Part shown: piece by piece, positions 23,717-33,812 of the stretch
Position numbering within the stretch: position 1 is the stretch's first letter
Layout of the letters: each line of letters opens with the position of its first letter
Assembly (NCBI GenBank): GCA_034401795.1
Contig: CM067369.1
Location: forward strand, 183,001,445-183,065,444
From: Chaetoderma sp. LZ-2023a
Taxonomy: Eukaryota > Mollusca > Caudofoveata > Chaetodermatida > Chaetodermatidae
DNA: 64,000 bases
Direction of reading: 5' to 3'
The notes under the pieces: model-generated
Seen by the model: only the letters and a program-made list of their open reading frames with translations
What the model was told of the DNA's origin: nothing
The model's database searches: none
Translations under genes and position numbers: made by a program

Positions 23717-24674
23717 CAATACATGCTTTTTGCATTAAGGATTTTAGTGGTTTTTTTGTGAAACAAAAGATCTAAGTCTTTAATTTGTGATAGTTTGTGT
23801 GTTCGTGAAAGGATTAACTAAGGACTATGGAGCATACCGCTGAAGATAACCAGGTTGTATCGTTCTTTATTATCCATAGTTAAAAGACTTAGGTCTCTAA
23901 ATTTTGTTGTGTCGCATGTTCCAATTTCTGACCCCATAGAATCTGGGATGTGTGCTAACAACGATATATGCCAGACGATCGCCTTCTTTAAACCCCAACA
24001 GGCGATCGGCAGATATGAAAATAGGTGTTTGCTACGGTATTTCTAACACAAATATCGGCTGACGTCGTTCTCCGTAGAATCCGAGCGGGTGACGTCACAC
24101 CCGGTCGCTCGGATGTTTATGTGAAGAAAAATCTTTCATTAATTCGCGCATCTTGTTCTGGGTGCTGCGTACTAAAAATGGTACCGGAAACTTTAGAATG
24201 ATCAAGTTTACGTGCGATCACGATCGGTTTGCAATGATCGGTGGTTTCAAAATTCTTGAGTAGATGCGTGGTCTGCGGTTTTACCGTGTGATACAGCAGT
24301 TTGTTATACATTTTGTTGTTTTCTTCACATATCGTGATGCTTTCGTTAGGAGTATAATTTATATTGATTAGTAAATATACCCTGAATGCTATGCGATATG
24401 ATTCCTGGAGCCGTTACACATCCTGAAGGATCTAATATGGGTGTGTTGATGCCTGCCGCGTTCTTGTCGTCATAATCAATGCGATCGTTGTTGTAACGTG
24501 GCGGGGTGGGGTGCGGGGAGGTTACGGTTAATTTATGAGTCAAAATTATTTGAAAATTAATTGTCTGCCTTCCATCCGGGTCTCGTTCCGCTTGTTTATT
24601 GTAGGTTTGTGCTTATTTTATAGGCCAAGCCAGCCCCGCCATCATGTGACGAATGCCATAAATTTGTCCGTGTA

Positions 24675-26731
24675 ATGTTCAAGGACCATGCTTGTTTTAG
24701 GTGTTCCCTGTGTAATATAGATCATAGGTGTAATGTTTGTGCAGTGTGGTCCGTCGAAATGATGGTTAAGTTCCTTGCCCAGAAGGACTTGGCTGGGTCT
24801 GACGCGGGGTCAGGCAGTCCGAGACAAAATCGTGGAGCGCCCGGTTCGGCCGGTGGGGGTGCTCCACGTCCCCAGCTGGAGGTGGCGGAGATGGCACCGC
24901 CGGCGTGGTTTGGTCCGGCTATGCAGGGTTTTCTGCATAGCGTTCTGCCCACGCTGGTGTCGTCCCTGCTACCAAAGGTTGGGGGGGCAGTTTCTCCCCA
25001 TGCCTGGTACGGATCCTGTCCTCGGACAGGATTCTGGACTGGTTACCGAGGGGGCCGTCTCGTACGGCCCCCTGGCGGTCCCGTCTGGCTTCAGCCAGAC
25101 GGGTTCTGTCTCTCTGCGGCCACCTCCGGGTGGTCCAGTAGCGGTGGCCGGTCCGTCAGGTGTGGGAGCCGTCCGCCAGGACGGCTCCACAGTTGACTCG
25201 TCTAGTGACGGCTCTTCGGAGTCTGAAGACGAGGAGGCCGAGGAGGAGAGGTTGCTGCGGCCCGTGAAGCCGCAGGTGGAGAATATGGAGGTTGATTCCG
25301 TCCTGGACGGAACCGGCCTCCATTTGTCTGGTTTGGCGCAAGCCAGGTCAGCGGCTCCGCCTGCGGCTGAGGCCAATCCGTTACCGTGCACCGGTTCCGG
25401 GCAGCTTGGTTTGTCACCAGCCGTCACGGGAACGGGTGTGCCGGGCCAGGCGTGGTACTCACCTATCTCGCCTGGTCCGGCAGCCGGACGTGGGGTGCCG
25501 TTGGCGCCCGTGTCCGGCTACGGTTTTCCGTGCGGACCTACCCCATGGACCGGAGTGTTCCATGGGGTGGCGGCGGAACCGTGTGGTAGCGGAGTGCCTG
25601 GCGTGTCAGCTGTGGCTCCTTGCCGGGAGGCCGTGGCTGACAGACCCGTGAGCACGTCAACGGGTGACGTGTTTGCGGGGGTGTCTTCATCGGAGGTAGA
25701 TTGGTCGGATGCTCTGGCATGGCTAGCCAGGGTTGACCCGTCTGTGGTTTCGGCCACGGCCGATGAAGATGCGCCCCGTCCGTCGGTTGCGTCGATTAGG
25801 ACGGGGGATTTTGCCCGCGGCCCGGATCCAGTCGGTGGGACTGGATCCACGTTTCATAGATTTGTTGGATGCTATTTATAGCAAACAACTAATGACCAAG
25901 GGTCAGCTCCCTGCGGCCTCCAGGGAGGTGCGGGCAAGATGTCGTATTCCGCGGGGGGAATACGACAGGTATGGTGTAGTCCCGTCGGTCACGGAGGATG
26001 ACCGATGGGTATTGGGAGTCCAGAGTGCCGGGTCGGGTGGCCCCGGTCCGGCACTAGTGGATAAATCCCAAGTACACCAGGAAGAAGTCCTGTCCCTATG
26101 TGATGAGGGTGTGAGGGCAGCTATGAGTGCTGTCAACCACTCTTATCGTCTACTTCAGTCGGTGTGGGCTGAAGCGGGGGCAGGCCACCCTGTGCCACCT
26201 GTGGCGCTTTCATGTGTTAATGACGGCTAGGTGCTGTCAATGGACGCATTGGCAAGGGTGCAAGCGCGAGTGACGAAGTCCAGGAGGCAAATGGTCATTG
26301 ACCATATGCGTCCGGCTACGGCAGTCAGGGAGCGTCTTCTTGGGACGCCCCTGACAGGGCCTAGCATCTTCGGTGGCCAAGCGCGGGCCATCTTAGAGGA
26401 CACCGCCAGTATCGCGCAGAATCGGTTAGCGGTAAACCTACAGCTAGAGCTAGTGCGGCAAGCGCACGCACTAGGGGCTGTGGGGAAACCACTAACGGGA
26501 CAGCCTTCAAAGAAGCAGAAGAAGCATAAGGGCAAGGCGAAAGCCAGGCCTGTTGCGACTTCTGCTTCAGCTGGGTTTTCAGAGCCGCCGCCGGCGAAGA
26601 AGCCCAGGAAGGTTGTAGAGGCGCCTACCCTCCCCAATGTTGCTCCTGACCGCCCTAGGGGCGGGAAGGGCAAGGGGAAGGGTAAGGGTAAGGCCTCAAA
26701 GGGCGGACAGAAGGGGCCGAAGCGTACCTGA
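24675..26731 (+). pseudogene. DIRS gag-like region (fossil)
   Basis: Near its start is a Cys/His cluster (CFRCSLCNIDHRCNVC). It is followed by Gly/Pro/Ser-rich low-complexity sequence, and the region ends in a Lys/Gly-rich basic tail (GKGKGKGKASKGGQ). Position and composition fit the first ORF of DIRS elements, thought to be the nucleic-acid-binding structural protein. The region is spread over more than one reading frame and is treated as broken. Confidence 0.75.
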
Positions 26732-28949
26732 GGGTACGAAAGCTCCCTTCATATCCGCCTGGACCGCGCCTGTGCGACAGGAACAGCGGTGCCAGTTATA
26801 CCCGTCGTGCCTAGAACGAAATGGTTCTCACTCTCTCGTTAAGAAAGGGGGGGGGGGGGGGCGGACTGCGAGCCGGACAACCCCGTTAGACGTCGAGGCG
26901 TCTATGGTGGGTGGAAGGCTCATGCGTTTCGTCGAGGCCTGGCGAGGTGTGACGTCAGCCAGTCTGGTCCTGGGATGGTTATCCCAGGGTTACATGCCGG
27001 AGTGGTGGGACTTTCCGCCACAAAATCTGTCTTTGGCACCTGTCTGGACACCCGTACCAAGGGAGCCAGACAAGTTAGAAGCCGTTCAAAAGGAAGTGTC
27101 GGGTTTGCTTCTGAAGGGAGCAATAAAACCAGCAAACCGAAACACTCCAGGCTTCTATTCAAACATGTTCCTTGTCCCCAAGAGCACAGGCGGATGGAGA
27201 CCCATACTCAATCTCAGGCCATTAAATTGGTTTATCCATACGCCTCGGTTCCAGATGGAAACGCCGAGGTCGGTAATGGCGGGATTGAGGAAAGGAATGT
27301 GGTGTGTATCGATCGATCTGAAAGATGCATATTTCCACATTCCTATGAATCGGAGTTGGCACAGGTTTCTGAGATTTGCGTTTCAGAATCAAGTATGGGA
27401 GTTTACAGTTCTCCCGTTCGGCCTGTCGACAGCTCCAAGGGTTTTCACAAGAGTGGTCCTTGCGGTGACAGCGTTTCTCAGAAAAGAGAACGTGGCGCTA
27501 CACACCTACATAGACGACTGGCTGCTCAAGGCAGACTCGGCAGCCAGGTTGAACGTGGATACTGCTCTGATTCTGAAGTTACTTTCAGATCTAGGCTGGA
27601 TAGTCAACGAGGAGAAATCCGAGTTGACGCCCACTCAACATTTCGTTTATTTGGGGATGCGATTCGACCTCGAGGAGGGCAGGGTTTACCCGTCAGAGCC
27701 CAGAGTGGTGTCTCTGTTAGCCATCCTCAGGAGTTTTCGAGTGGGAAACCACATTCAGGCGAGGCGGTTCCTTCAGATGCTGGGCATGATGGTCTCCATG
27801 GAGCAGGTTATCCCGTACACTGCTCTAATGCGAAGGCCTATCCAGTTGTATCTGATGTCTCTGTGGAAACAGAGAACAGAACCCCTGTCAAAACTGGTGG
27901 CAGTTTTGGAGCCGATAATATCGCATCTTCTCTGGTGGAAACAGCGTCAGAATCTCCTATTAGTGGTTTCGCTGCACCTACCCCACCCCCAGCTGTCCGT
28001 CTACACGGATGCATCGCTGCAAGGGTGGGGTGCCCGCCTGGGAGAACACCAGGTCTCGGGCACATGGACTCTCCCGGAGAGTCAGCTGCATATCAATCTG
28101 TTGGAAATGATGGCAGTGGAACTGGCGTTGGAAGAGTTCCTTCCGATGATCAGGGGCAAGGTGATATTGATACGGTCGGACAATTCGACAGTAGTATCAT
28201 ATATAAATCGCCAAGGCGGGACCAGGTCGCCCACCCTGTGCATCAGGGTGTGGCACTTGATTCAATGGTGCAGGAATTACTCGGTTGTTTTGAAAGCAGC
28301 TCATATTCCTGGCCGATTGAACATTCTGGCGGATGCTTTGTCTCGCAGACAGAGAATCTTGCCAACAGAATGGTCCCTCAACCCTCCGGTTCTGCGACGG
28401 ATCTTCGAGCATTGGGGCAAACCCAACGTGGACTTGTTCGCCACAAAGGAAAATGCTCAAATCATGACATATGTCTCGCCGATTCCAGATCCAAATGCCG
28501 TCGATACAGACGCTCTGGCGATAAGCTGGAGAGGGATGCACGCTTACGCGTACCCACCCACCATTCTTCTACCGAAGGTATTGGTGAAGGTCAGGGAGGA
28601 ACCGTGTCTCGTCCTGCTAATAGCGCCGTATTGGCCGAGCAGGGCGTGGTTCACGGATCTTCTAGATCTGCTGGTGGAAAATCCTGTGCAGTTGCCCGAG
28701 ATTCCGAACATAATCTCCCAGGCCAAGGGACGCTTCCTACACGAGCGTCCCGAAATGTTCAAATTGACTGCGTGGATGTTGTCAAACAACGTTCCACGTC
28801 GGAAGGCTTTTCTCGACAGGCTGCTGATTTCATCGCGGCTGCGAGAAGGAGGTCAACCTTCAAGTCATATAACAACAAGGTTAACAGATTTGCAGACTGT
28901 TGTGAAGAAAAGGGTATTGATACATTTCAATCCACTAGTCAGCAAATAG
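26637..28949 (+). CDS. DIRS reverse transcriptase / RNase H
   Basis: This 770-codon frame overlaps the end of the gag-like region. Reverse transcriptase motifs are clear (LKDAYFHIPM, LPFGLSTAPRVFT, YIDDWLLKA). An RNase H domain follows (VYTDASLQGWG, then HINLLEMMAVELAL and SDNSTVVSYINRQ). The C-terminal part (NVDLFATKENAQ, AYAYPP) is the segment commonly found after RNase H in DIRS proteins. The true start is unknown; conserved sequence begins around 26900. DIRS elements lack a DDE integrase and use the recombinase encoded in the next, overlapping frame. Confidence 0.9.
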   Translation: MLLLTALGAGRARGRVRVRPQRADRRGRSVPEGTKAPFISAWTAPVRQEQRCQLYPSCLERNGSHSLVKKGGGGGRTASRTTPLDVEASMVGGRLMRFVEAWRGVTSASLVLGWLSQGYMPEWWDFPPQNLSLAPVWTPVPREPDKLEAVQKEVSGLLLKGAIKPANRNTPGFYSNMFLVPKSTGGWRPILNLRPLNWFIHTPRFQMETPRSVMAGLRKGMWCVSIDLKDAYFHIPMNRSWHRFLRFAFQNQVWEFTVLPFGLSTAPRVFTRVVLAVTAFLRKENVALHTYIDDWLLKADSAARLNVDTALILKLLSDLGWIVNEEKSELTPTQHFVYLGMRFDLEEGRVYPSEPRVVSLLAILRSFRVGNHIQARRFLQMLGMMVSMEQVIPYTALMRRPIQLYLMSLWKQRTEPLSKLVAVLEPIISHLLWWKQRQNLLLVVSLHLPHPQLSVYTDASLQGWGARLGEHQVSGTWTLPESQLHINLLEMMAVELALEEFLPMIRGKVILIRSDNSTVVSYINRQGGTRSPTLCIRVWHLIQWCRNYSVVLKAAHIPGRLNILADALSRRQRILPTEWSLNPPVLRRIFEHWGKPNVDLFATKENAQIMTYVSPIPDPNAVDTDALAISWRGMHAYAYPPTILLPKVLVKVREEPCLVLLIAPYWPSRAWFTDLLDLLVENPVQLPEIPNIISQAKGRFLHERPEMFKLTAWMLSNNVPRRKAFLDRLLISSRLREGGQPSSHITTRLTDLQTVVKKRVLIHFNPLVSK

Positions 28950-29791
28950 CAGACTTTCTCTGTGAGCTGTTCTTTTCAGGACTAGCTCCCGTCACAGTTG
29001 CTGGATACAAGTCAGCTTTGGCATCAGTTATCCCTTGTCTAGCCAACAGGGATAGTCCAGAGGTGGCCCAGTTAAATGTGATGTTGAAGGGAATGAGCAA
29101 TCTCCGCCCGAGACAACCGGTAGTCATTCCAGCCTGGAGTCTATCTTTAGTGCTTAATGTACTGGCCAAGCACCCTTTCGAACCGTTGCGTTCGGCTAGT
29201 CTAAAGCATTTGACTCTAAAGGCGGTCTTTCTATTGGCAGCTTCCTCAGCTAGAATGCGCAGTGAGATCCATGCGCTTTCGGCAGAGAGGAACCGATTTA
29301 TTGTTTCTGGAGAAGGTCTGCGTCTTCTGCCAAGAGCAGAGTTTATGTCAAAGAACCAATCTTTGAGATATCCCGGCAAACCGATCATTATACCGAAGTT
29401 AACTAGGTTTGATCGTGATGCCAGTGTTTGGTGCCCGGTCCGTGCTTTGACTAAGTACAAGAAACGGACTGACTCGTTACGGTCGAACGATAGACATCTG
29501 TGGATCTGCCATAAAAAGCCTTATGGCACCGCATCCATGGATACTATCTCTCGTTGGGTGGTCGAATGCATTCAGACTACTCACGAGATGGCGACTGGGC
29601 ACCAGGTGCAGGGTGTAAGGGCACACGATGTCAGAGGAATAGCCGCCTCGACCGCCCTTTACAATGGTGTTCCGTTAGAGGACATCATGGCCATTGCACA
29701 ATGGCACTGTGAGTCCTCATTTACGGATTACTATATGAGGGATGTGTCAGACTCAGCCAATCCACTCGCTTTAGCTGTTTTGAAACGATAG
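26975..29791 (+). CDS. DIRS tyrosine recombinase, in a frame overlapping RT
   Basis: The recognisable recombinase occupies roughly the last third (from about 28830). It has an N-terminal SAM-like region (STFKSYNNKVNRFADCC) and a catalytic region with MRSEIHAL, HDVRGIAASTAL and TDYYMRD. It would integrate circular DNA intermediates by strand exchange. The frame is open upstream through almost the whole RT region, 938 codons in all, and the sequence there looks like an out-of-frame reading of RT. The real recombinase start is therefore uncertain. Overlap of the two frames is a known DIRS feature. Confidence 0.85.
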   Translation: MVIPGLHAGVVGLSATKSVFGTCLDTRTKGARQVRSRSKGSVGFASEGSNKTSKPKHSRLLFKHVPCPQEHRRMETHTQSQAIKLVYPYASVPDGNAEVGNGGIEERNVVCIDRSERCIFPHSYESELAQVSEICVSESSMGVYSSPVRPVDSSKGFHKSGPCGDSVSQKRERGATHLHRRLAAQGRLGSQVERGYCSDSEVTFRSRLDSQRGEIRVDAHSTFRLFGDAIRPRGGQGLPVRAQSGVSVSHPQEFSSGKPHSGEAVPSDAGHDGLHGAGYPVHCSNAKAYPVVSDVSVETENRTPVKTGGSFGADNIASSLVETASESPISGFAAPTPPPAVRLHGCIAARVGCPPGRTPGLGHMDSPGESAAYQSVGNDGSGTGVGRVPSDDQGQGDIDTVGQFDSSIIYKSPRRDQVAHPVHQGVALDSMVQELLGCFESSSYSWPIEHSGGCFVSQTENLANRMVPQPSGSATDLRALGQTQRGLVRHKGKCSNHDICLADSRSKCRRYRRSGDKLERDARLRVPTHHSSTEGIGEGQGGTVSRPANSAVLAEQGVVHGSSRSAGGKSCAVARDSEHNLPGQGTLPTRASRNVQIDCVDVVKQRSTSEGFSRQAADFIAAARRRSTFKSYNNKVNRFADCCEEKGIDTFQSTSQQIADFLCELFFSGLAPVTVAGYKSALASVIPCLANRDSPEVAQLNVMLKGMSNLRPRQPVVIPAWSLSLVLNVLAKHPFEPLRSASLKHLTLKAVFLLAASSARMRSEIHALSAERNRFIVSGEGLRLLPRAEFMSKNQSLRYPGKPIIIPKLTRFDRDASVWCPVRALTKYKKRTDSLRSNDRHLWICHKKPYGTASMDTISRWVVECIQTTHEMATGHQVQGVRAHDVRGIAASTALYNGVPLEDIMAIAQWHCESSFTDYYMRDVSDSANPLALAVLKR

Positions 29792-30293
29792 TTAGTGACC
29801 ACACTGCTTTTCCCCTTTTTTCACTTTGGTAAGAAAAGAACCTAAAGCAGGCATGGTCAGGCGAGAGGATGTCAACCAGATTGTGTCACTGATGGCCGAA
29901 CCGGTGAATGGTTGGAGGCGGTACGTCTGAAGTCCTGTTATCATAAGGTAATTCAATAAGTGAGAGTTTTTTGTATTATGTATATGTATCATGTTCATTC
30001 ATTTTATATATTCATGCTCATTCCCAGGCTAATACATGGAATATGCAGGGAGTAGTTAACCCTCTTGGCATATTGGTGTTTTCAGGCGAGATACATGTTC
30101 GTTAGTTCTCTCCCTTTTCTTAGGAGGAAAAGGGGGGGGGGGGGGCTGTGACGCGAATGTGATTCGGTTCCGTGAACTTGACGGTCCTTTTAGGTCTCCG
30201 TTAGTCAAGTTTGAAGTCTAAAATCTTTCTCCCAGGGGCAAAATTAGCATTTATGGCTTGCCCCTTCCCACCAGGTTACTGATCAAATCTGGT

Positions 30294-30395
30294 GTATATC
30301 AGAAGTAACAGAATGGTGAGTATTGATCGAAGGAGAATGCAGGAAATGTCAATTTCCCTTTCTCCGAGATCTAACAATACTCACCATTCTGTTAC
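30294..30395 (+). repeat. DIRS internal complementary region
   Basis: Positions 30294-30337 are the reverse complement of the element's left outer end and 30338-30395 that of its right outer end, joined directly. In the DIRS replication model this region templates joining of the two ends into a circle. It fixes the outer boundaries of the element. Confidence 0.95.
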
Positions 30396-30436
30396 GGACC
30401 CAGCCTCCCAGCCCCACGGAGGCAAGCCATAGTTTT

Positions 30437-30643
30437 CTCTTGTTTGGTGGCTATGCAAACAATATGAGTTCTATGGTAAACGGGTACTCGGCAGTTGGGA
30501 GCCGAGTACCCTGTTCCCAGGAGTCGGTAAAGCTTTCTAAGTCTATAATCCTAGAGCCGCTGTCAGGGCCAGCTGTATATCAGAAGTAACAGAATGGTGA
30601 GTATTGTTAGATCTCGGAGAAAGGGAAATTGACATTTCCTGCA
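30437..30643 (+). repeat. DIRS right inverted terminal repeat
   Basis: It is the reverse complement of the left repeat over about 175 bases, with a longer unique outer end ('gagaaagggaaattgacatt'). The outermost bases run straight into the interrupted 160 bp array ('ctttcgcagtctttcaagat'). Confidence 0.9.
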
Positions 30644-31947
30644 TTCTTTCGCAGTCTTTCAAGATATTATACTGAGAGTTGCTACATTGCTTTGTTATGA
30701 GAAGTTATGGACCAAGTTCGAGTTTCAGGAGTATGCGTAAATGTTTTATGGAGTTATGCGCTCTTTCGACTTAAGAAATAAGAAAAATATCAGCTTTCCA
30801 CACTTTTTTCGCACTCCTTCAAGATATTTAAGCGAAAATCAGTGCATCGCTTTAGTATAAGGAGTTACTGAGCAAGTTCGAGTGTCAGACATTTTCGTCA
30901 ATTTTTCACGGAGTTATTCCCCCTTTCGAAAGATGGGATACGATAAATATTAGTTTTCTGCACTATTTTTCGCAGTCTTTCAAGATATTATACTGAGAAT
31001 TGCTACATTGCTTTGTTAAGAGAAGTTACAGACCAAGTTCGAGTTTCAGGCATATGCGTCAATTTTGGTGGAGTTATGCCCCCTTTCGACTTATGAAATA
31101 CGAAAAATATTAGTTTTCCGCACTTTTTTTCGCAGTCTTTCAAGATATTATACTGAGAATTGCTACATAGCTTTGTTATGAGAAGTTATGGACCAAGTTC
31201 GAGTTTCAGGAGTATGCGTAAATGTTTTATGGAGTTATGCGCCCTTTCGACTTAAGAAATAAGAAAAATATTAGCTTTCCGTACTTTTTTTCGCACTCCT
31301 TCAAGATATTTAAGCCAAAATCGGTGCATCACTTTGGTATAAGGCGGTACAGAGCAAGTTCAAGCTTCAGACATTTTCGTCAATTTTTCAGGGGGTTATG
31401 CCCCTTTCGACTTATGCAATACAAAAAATATTAGTTTTCCGCACTTTTTTTCGCAGTCTTTCAAGATATTGTACTGAGAATTGCTACATTGCTTTGTTAT
31501 GAGAAGTTATAGACCAAGTTCAAGTTTCAGGCGTGTGCGTAAATCTGTGATGGAGTTATGCCCTCTTTTGACGTATGAAATACGAAAAATATTAGTTTTC
31601 CAGCCTTTTTCTCGCAGTCTTTAAAGATATTCAAATGAGAATTGTTACATTACTTTGTTATGAGAAATTACAGAGCAAGTTCGAGTTTCAGGCATTTGTG
31701 TCATTTTTTGATAGAGTTATATCCCCTTTCGATGTATGAAATATAAACATATCAGCTTTCAAGAGGTTTTCCTTCTTCACCATATATAACTGAGACTTGG
31801 TTTATTGCTATGTTATGAGACGTTACAGATCATGTTCGAGTTTCAGCTGCTTTTGACAATTTTTAATGAAATTTTTGACTGTCAATCTCTAAAGATTTAT
31901 ATCACCAGGTAGGGGACATGTATTGCAAAGCAATACTTACAGAATGC

Positions 31948-31949
<2 letters not shown>
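30644..31949 (+). repeat. Right part of AGTCCCC-type tandem-cored element, about eight units
   Basis: 'ccaagttcgagtttcagg' and variants recur near 30714, 30874, 31036, 31195, 31356, 31517, 31675 and 31832, a period of about 160. It ends 'caggtaggggacatg' (inverted match to the 5' 'agtcccctacc'), then the small hairpin 'gtattgcaaagcaatac' and an ATT run. Short open frames inside are artefacts. Confidence 0.9.
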
Positions 31950-31991
<42 letters not shown>

Positions 31992-32021
31992 TTACTGTCA
32001 GGCTGACAGCAGTATGTTGCA

Positions 32022-32082
<61 letters not shown>

Positions 32083-32113
32083 TTCCGGTCAGGCTGACAG
32101 CAGTATGTTGCAT
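31950..32113. repeat. ATT microsatellite with a duplicated 33 bp segment
   Basis: Two ATT runs (about 31950-31989 and 32023-32082) are each followed by nearly the same 33 bases ('ggtcaggctgacagcagtat' plus 'gttgcat'; 31990-32022 and 32081-32113, about two differences). The second copy contains the PAQR start codon. Confidence 0.95.
32014..32097 (+). promoter_or_regulatory. Possible upstream ORF (poly-isoleucine) before PAQR
   Basis: The ATG of the duplicated segment opens a 27-codon frame: MLH, twenty ATT isoleucine codons, then FRSG and TGA. It ends seven bases before the PAQR ATG and is in another frame. If the leader is transcribed unspliced, it could reduce translation of PAQR in a repeat-length-dependent way. 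Whether this stretch is in the mRNA is unknown. Confidence 0.35.
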
Positions 32114-33139
32114 CTCTGTACACAGGCCTTGAGACCAACTCGCAGCAAAGAGGAGGTGCCTTTGCTGTTCCGTGAACCGCATGTTGAGACTGGGTTCCGG
32201 GATCTGCATCAGCCCTGGAGATACTATCTACTAAGTTTGTTCCAGGTCCATAATGAATGTATGAATGTCTGGACACATTTGATCGCTTTCGCACTGACAG
32301 CGAGTCGTTTGTACGGACTCTGGTACAGACATGATTTTTTAAATGACCCCCACATGTGGCCACTGCTGGCAGGTATGTTGAGCATGCTTATAATGTATGT
32401 GTGCAGCTGCTTGGCTCACTGTCTACAATCACGCTCCGAGATCGTGCATTACACATGCTTCATGTGCGATTACGCAGGAATTGGCTTGTATGGGCTGGGT
32501 AGTGTATTACTTCATAGTGCATATTGCTGTGATGAACGCATGCATGATGCCCTGCAATACGCCTGGCTTCCTGTGGGTACTGTTCTTTCAGTGGCAGTGT
32601 CTGTCTGCTGCAGCATCTCAAAAACGAGATATCGACGTCCATATCCATTTTCACGTAAACTTTGGCAGCTTATTCCTGTAACAGCTGTTTATATATGGAT
32701 TATTCTACCGATAGGCCATCGAACTGTCCTGTATTTATTGTTTGGAGAGTGGTCGGCGAGCATGAAACACCATCTCCAACAGGTAATGTGGATTCTAAGC
32801 GCTGGATTTTTCTTTGGTTCTGATATACCACAGCGTTTCTTCCCCGGGAAATGTGACTTTCTATTTCACAGCCACCAAATTTTCCATTTCTGTATCATGA
32901 TGACATCATGTAAGCAACTCGATGGCGTCTATTTGGATATCAATGAGCGACATGATGTTATTTATGGCAGAGAAGCTCCCACTGTATTAAATACTTTTGG
33001 CTACATTGTATTTGCCATAGTTATTAATACCCTTGTGGTGCTTGGCTTTCATCATTATGTGAAGAATAAAATACTCAGGGAAGCCAAAGACAATGTGCAA
33101 TATGAAATCAACTCAAATGGAAAACAACACCAGTTTTAA
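32105..33139 (+). CDS. Membrane progestin receptor-type PAQR protein
   Basis: The 344-residue protein lies in a single exon, like the coding exon of vertebrate PAQR7/PAQR8. The N-terminal signature FREPHVETGFR (22-32) and WRYYLLSLFQVHNECMNVWTHL (split at 38-52 and 53-59) is typical of the mPR branch. Seven hydrophobic segments follow. The residues of the conserved PAQR metal site are visible: S101, H105 and D122 around the second helix, and H257 and H261 in HSHQIFH. Family members are plasma-membrane or internal-membrane receptors, reported to bind progestogens and signal through G proteins or ceramidase-like activity; the ligand here is unknown. I chose the ATG at 32105 because it is the first in-frame ATG and gives a normal N-terminus; the frame is also open upstream through ATT repeats. 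No polyadenylation signal is obvious nearby. It could be any of the PAQR5/7/8 branch. Confidence 0.93.
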   Translation: MLHLCTQALRPTRSKEEVPLLFREPHVETGFRDLHQPWRYYLLSLFQVHNECMNVWTHLIAFALTASRLYGLWYRHDFLNDPHMWPLLAGMLSMLIMYVCSCLAHCLQSRSEIVHYTCFMCDYAGIGLYGLGSVLLHSAYCCDERMHDALQYAWLPVGTVLSVAVSVCCSISKTRYRRPYPFSRKLWQLIPVTAVYIWIILPIGHRTVLYLLFGEWSASMKHHLQQVMWILSAGFFFGSDIPQRFFPGKCDFLFHSHQIFHFCIMMTSCKQLDGVYLDINERHDVIYGREAPTVLNTFGYIVFAIVINTLVVLGFHHYVKNKILREAKDNVQYEINSNGKQHQF

Positions 33140-33279
33140 ACTTTATTTTCTATTCAGGACTTTTCTTGTTTAGATATTTTGTATTATTATGGTATTGCTG
33201 ATATTTTTTAATGATATTTAATTTCTTTTGTTTTTTAACAAGTAATTACATTATTTTGTACTTAATGAGGATTGACTGA

Positions 33280-33500
33280 ACAATGACAGTAACAGCGCCC
33301 TATCAAATTAGTTTCAAAAAATTCAACAGCATTTTTGTTAAATAGTAAAGATATACAATTCGGACAACAATGCTTAGTCCGTCATCAATTACGCGTTCGT
33401 GACGAACTTATCATTGATTATGATGTCATCCTACACATCACATGGTTGATTATGACATCATATGATGAATGGATAAACTGGATTCTCCATTGAATGCTCA
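33280..33500 (+). repeat. Family B hairpin element, right half
   Basis: It begins within the hairpin ('acagcgccctatcaaattag') and runs to the terminal 'ggataaactggattctccat'. TGATTATGAcaTCAT-type sites lie inside. It lies about 140 bp after the PAQR stop. Confidence 0.85.
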
Positions 33501-33653
33501 AAGTTGCTGCCTAAGCACTAAGTTGGTTTCAAGATGTTCGCCAGCAAATGTTCAACATTGTAAATATAATGGTTGGTATGTGGCGTTGAAGTGGTTATTT
33601 TCAATGTCAGACATGTCAGAGAACATATAGAATGGTCATGTACTCTAGCATTA

Positions 33654-33805
33654 GCCCTTTAGTCATCAAGATTGATCATGAAAATATTTGCCTACTGACT
33701 ATCCATTTATAGACCGAGAAAAGATTATTTTTTAAAGTTTACCCCTGGAATGACTGGCTCGTTTATCAGTTAATTCAGTGGTAAAATTAAAAAAAAATCT
33801 TAGAG
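33654..33805. repeat. Family A hairpin element, partly deleted
   Basis: The left arm ('actatccatttatagacc', 'ctggaatgactggctcg') is present; the right arm is shortened after 'cagtggtaaaatt'. Confidence 0.75.
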
Positions 33806-33812
33806 CTATAAA

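Larger units (their letters stand above)
23538..30643 (+). mobile_element. DIRS-type tyrosine-recombinase retrotransposon (fossil, almost whole)
   Basis: The 7.1 kb element has inverted terminal repeats, a gag-like region, reverse transcriptase/RNase H and a tyrosine recombinase, followed by an internal complementary region that copies both outer ends. This is the DIRS-1 layout. It is much richer in G+C than its surroundings. It has inserted into an array of about 160 bp repeats, with no clear target duplication, as expected for recombinase integration. The two terminal repeats are nearly identical by eye, so the copy looks fairly young. The polymerase and recombinase parts look whole; the gag-like part is probably broken, at about one to three places. 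Confidence 0.95.

Noticed and set aside
24722-25850. Minus-strand open frames inside the DIRS gag-like region
   Set aside because: They are shadows in G+C-rich sequence, opposite a recognisable plus-strand region.
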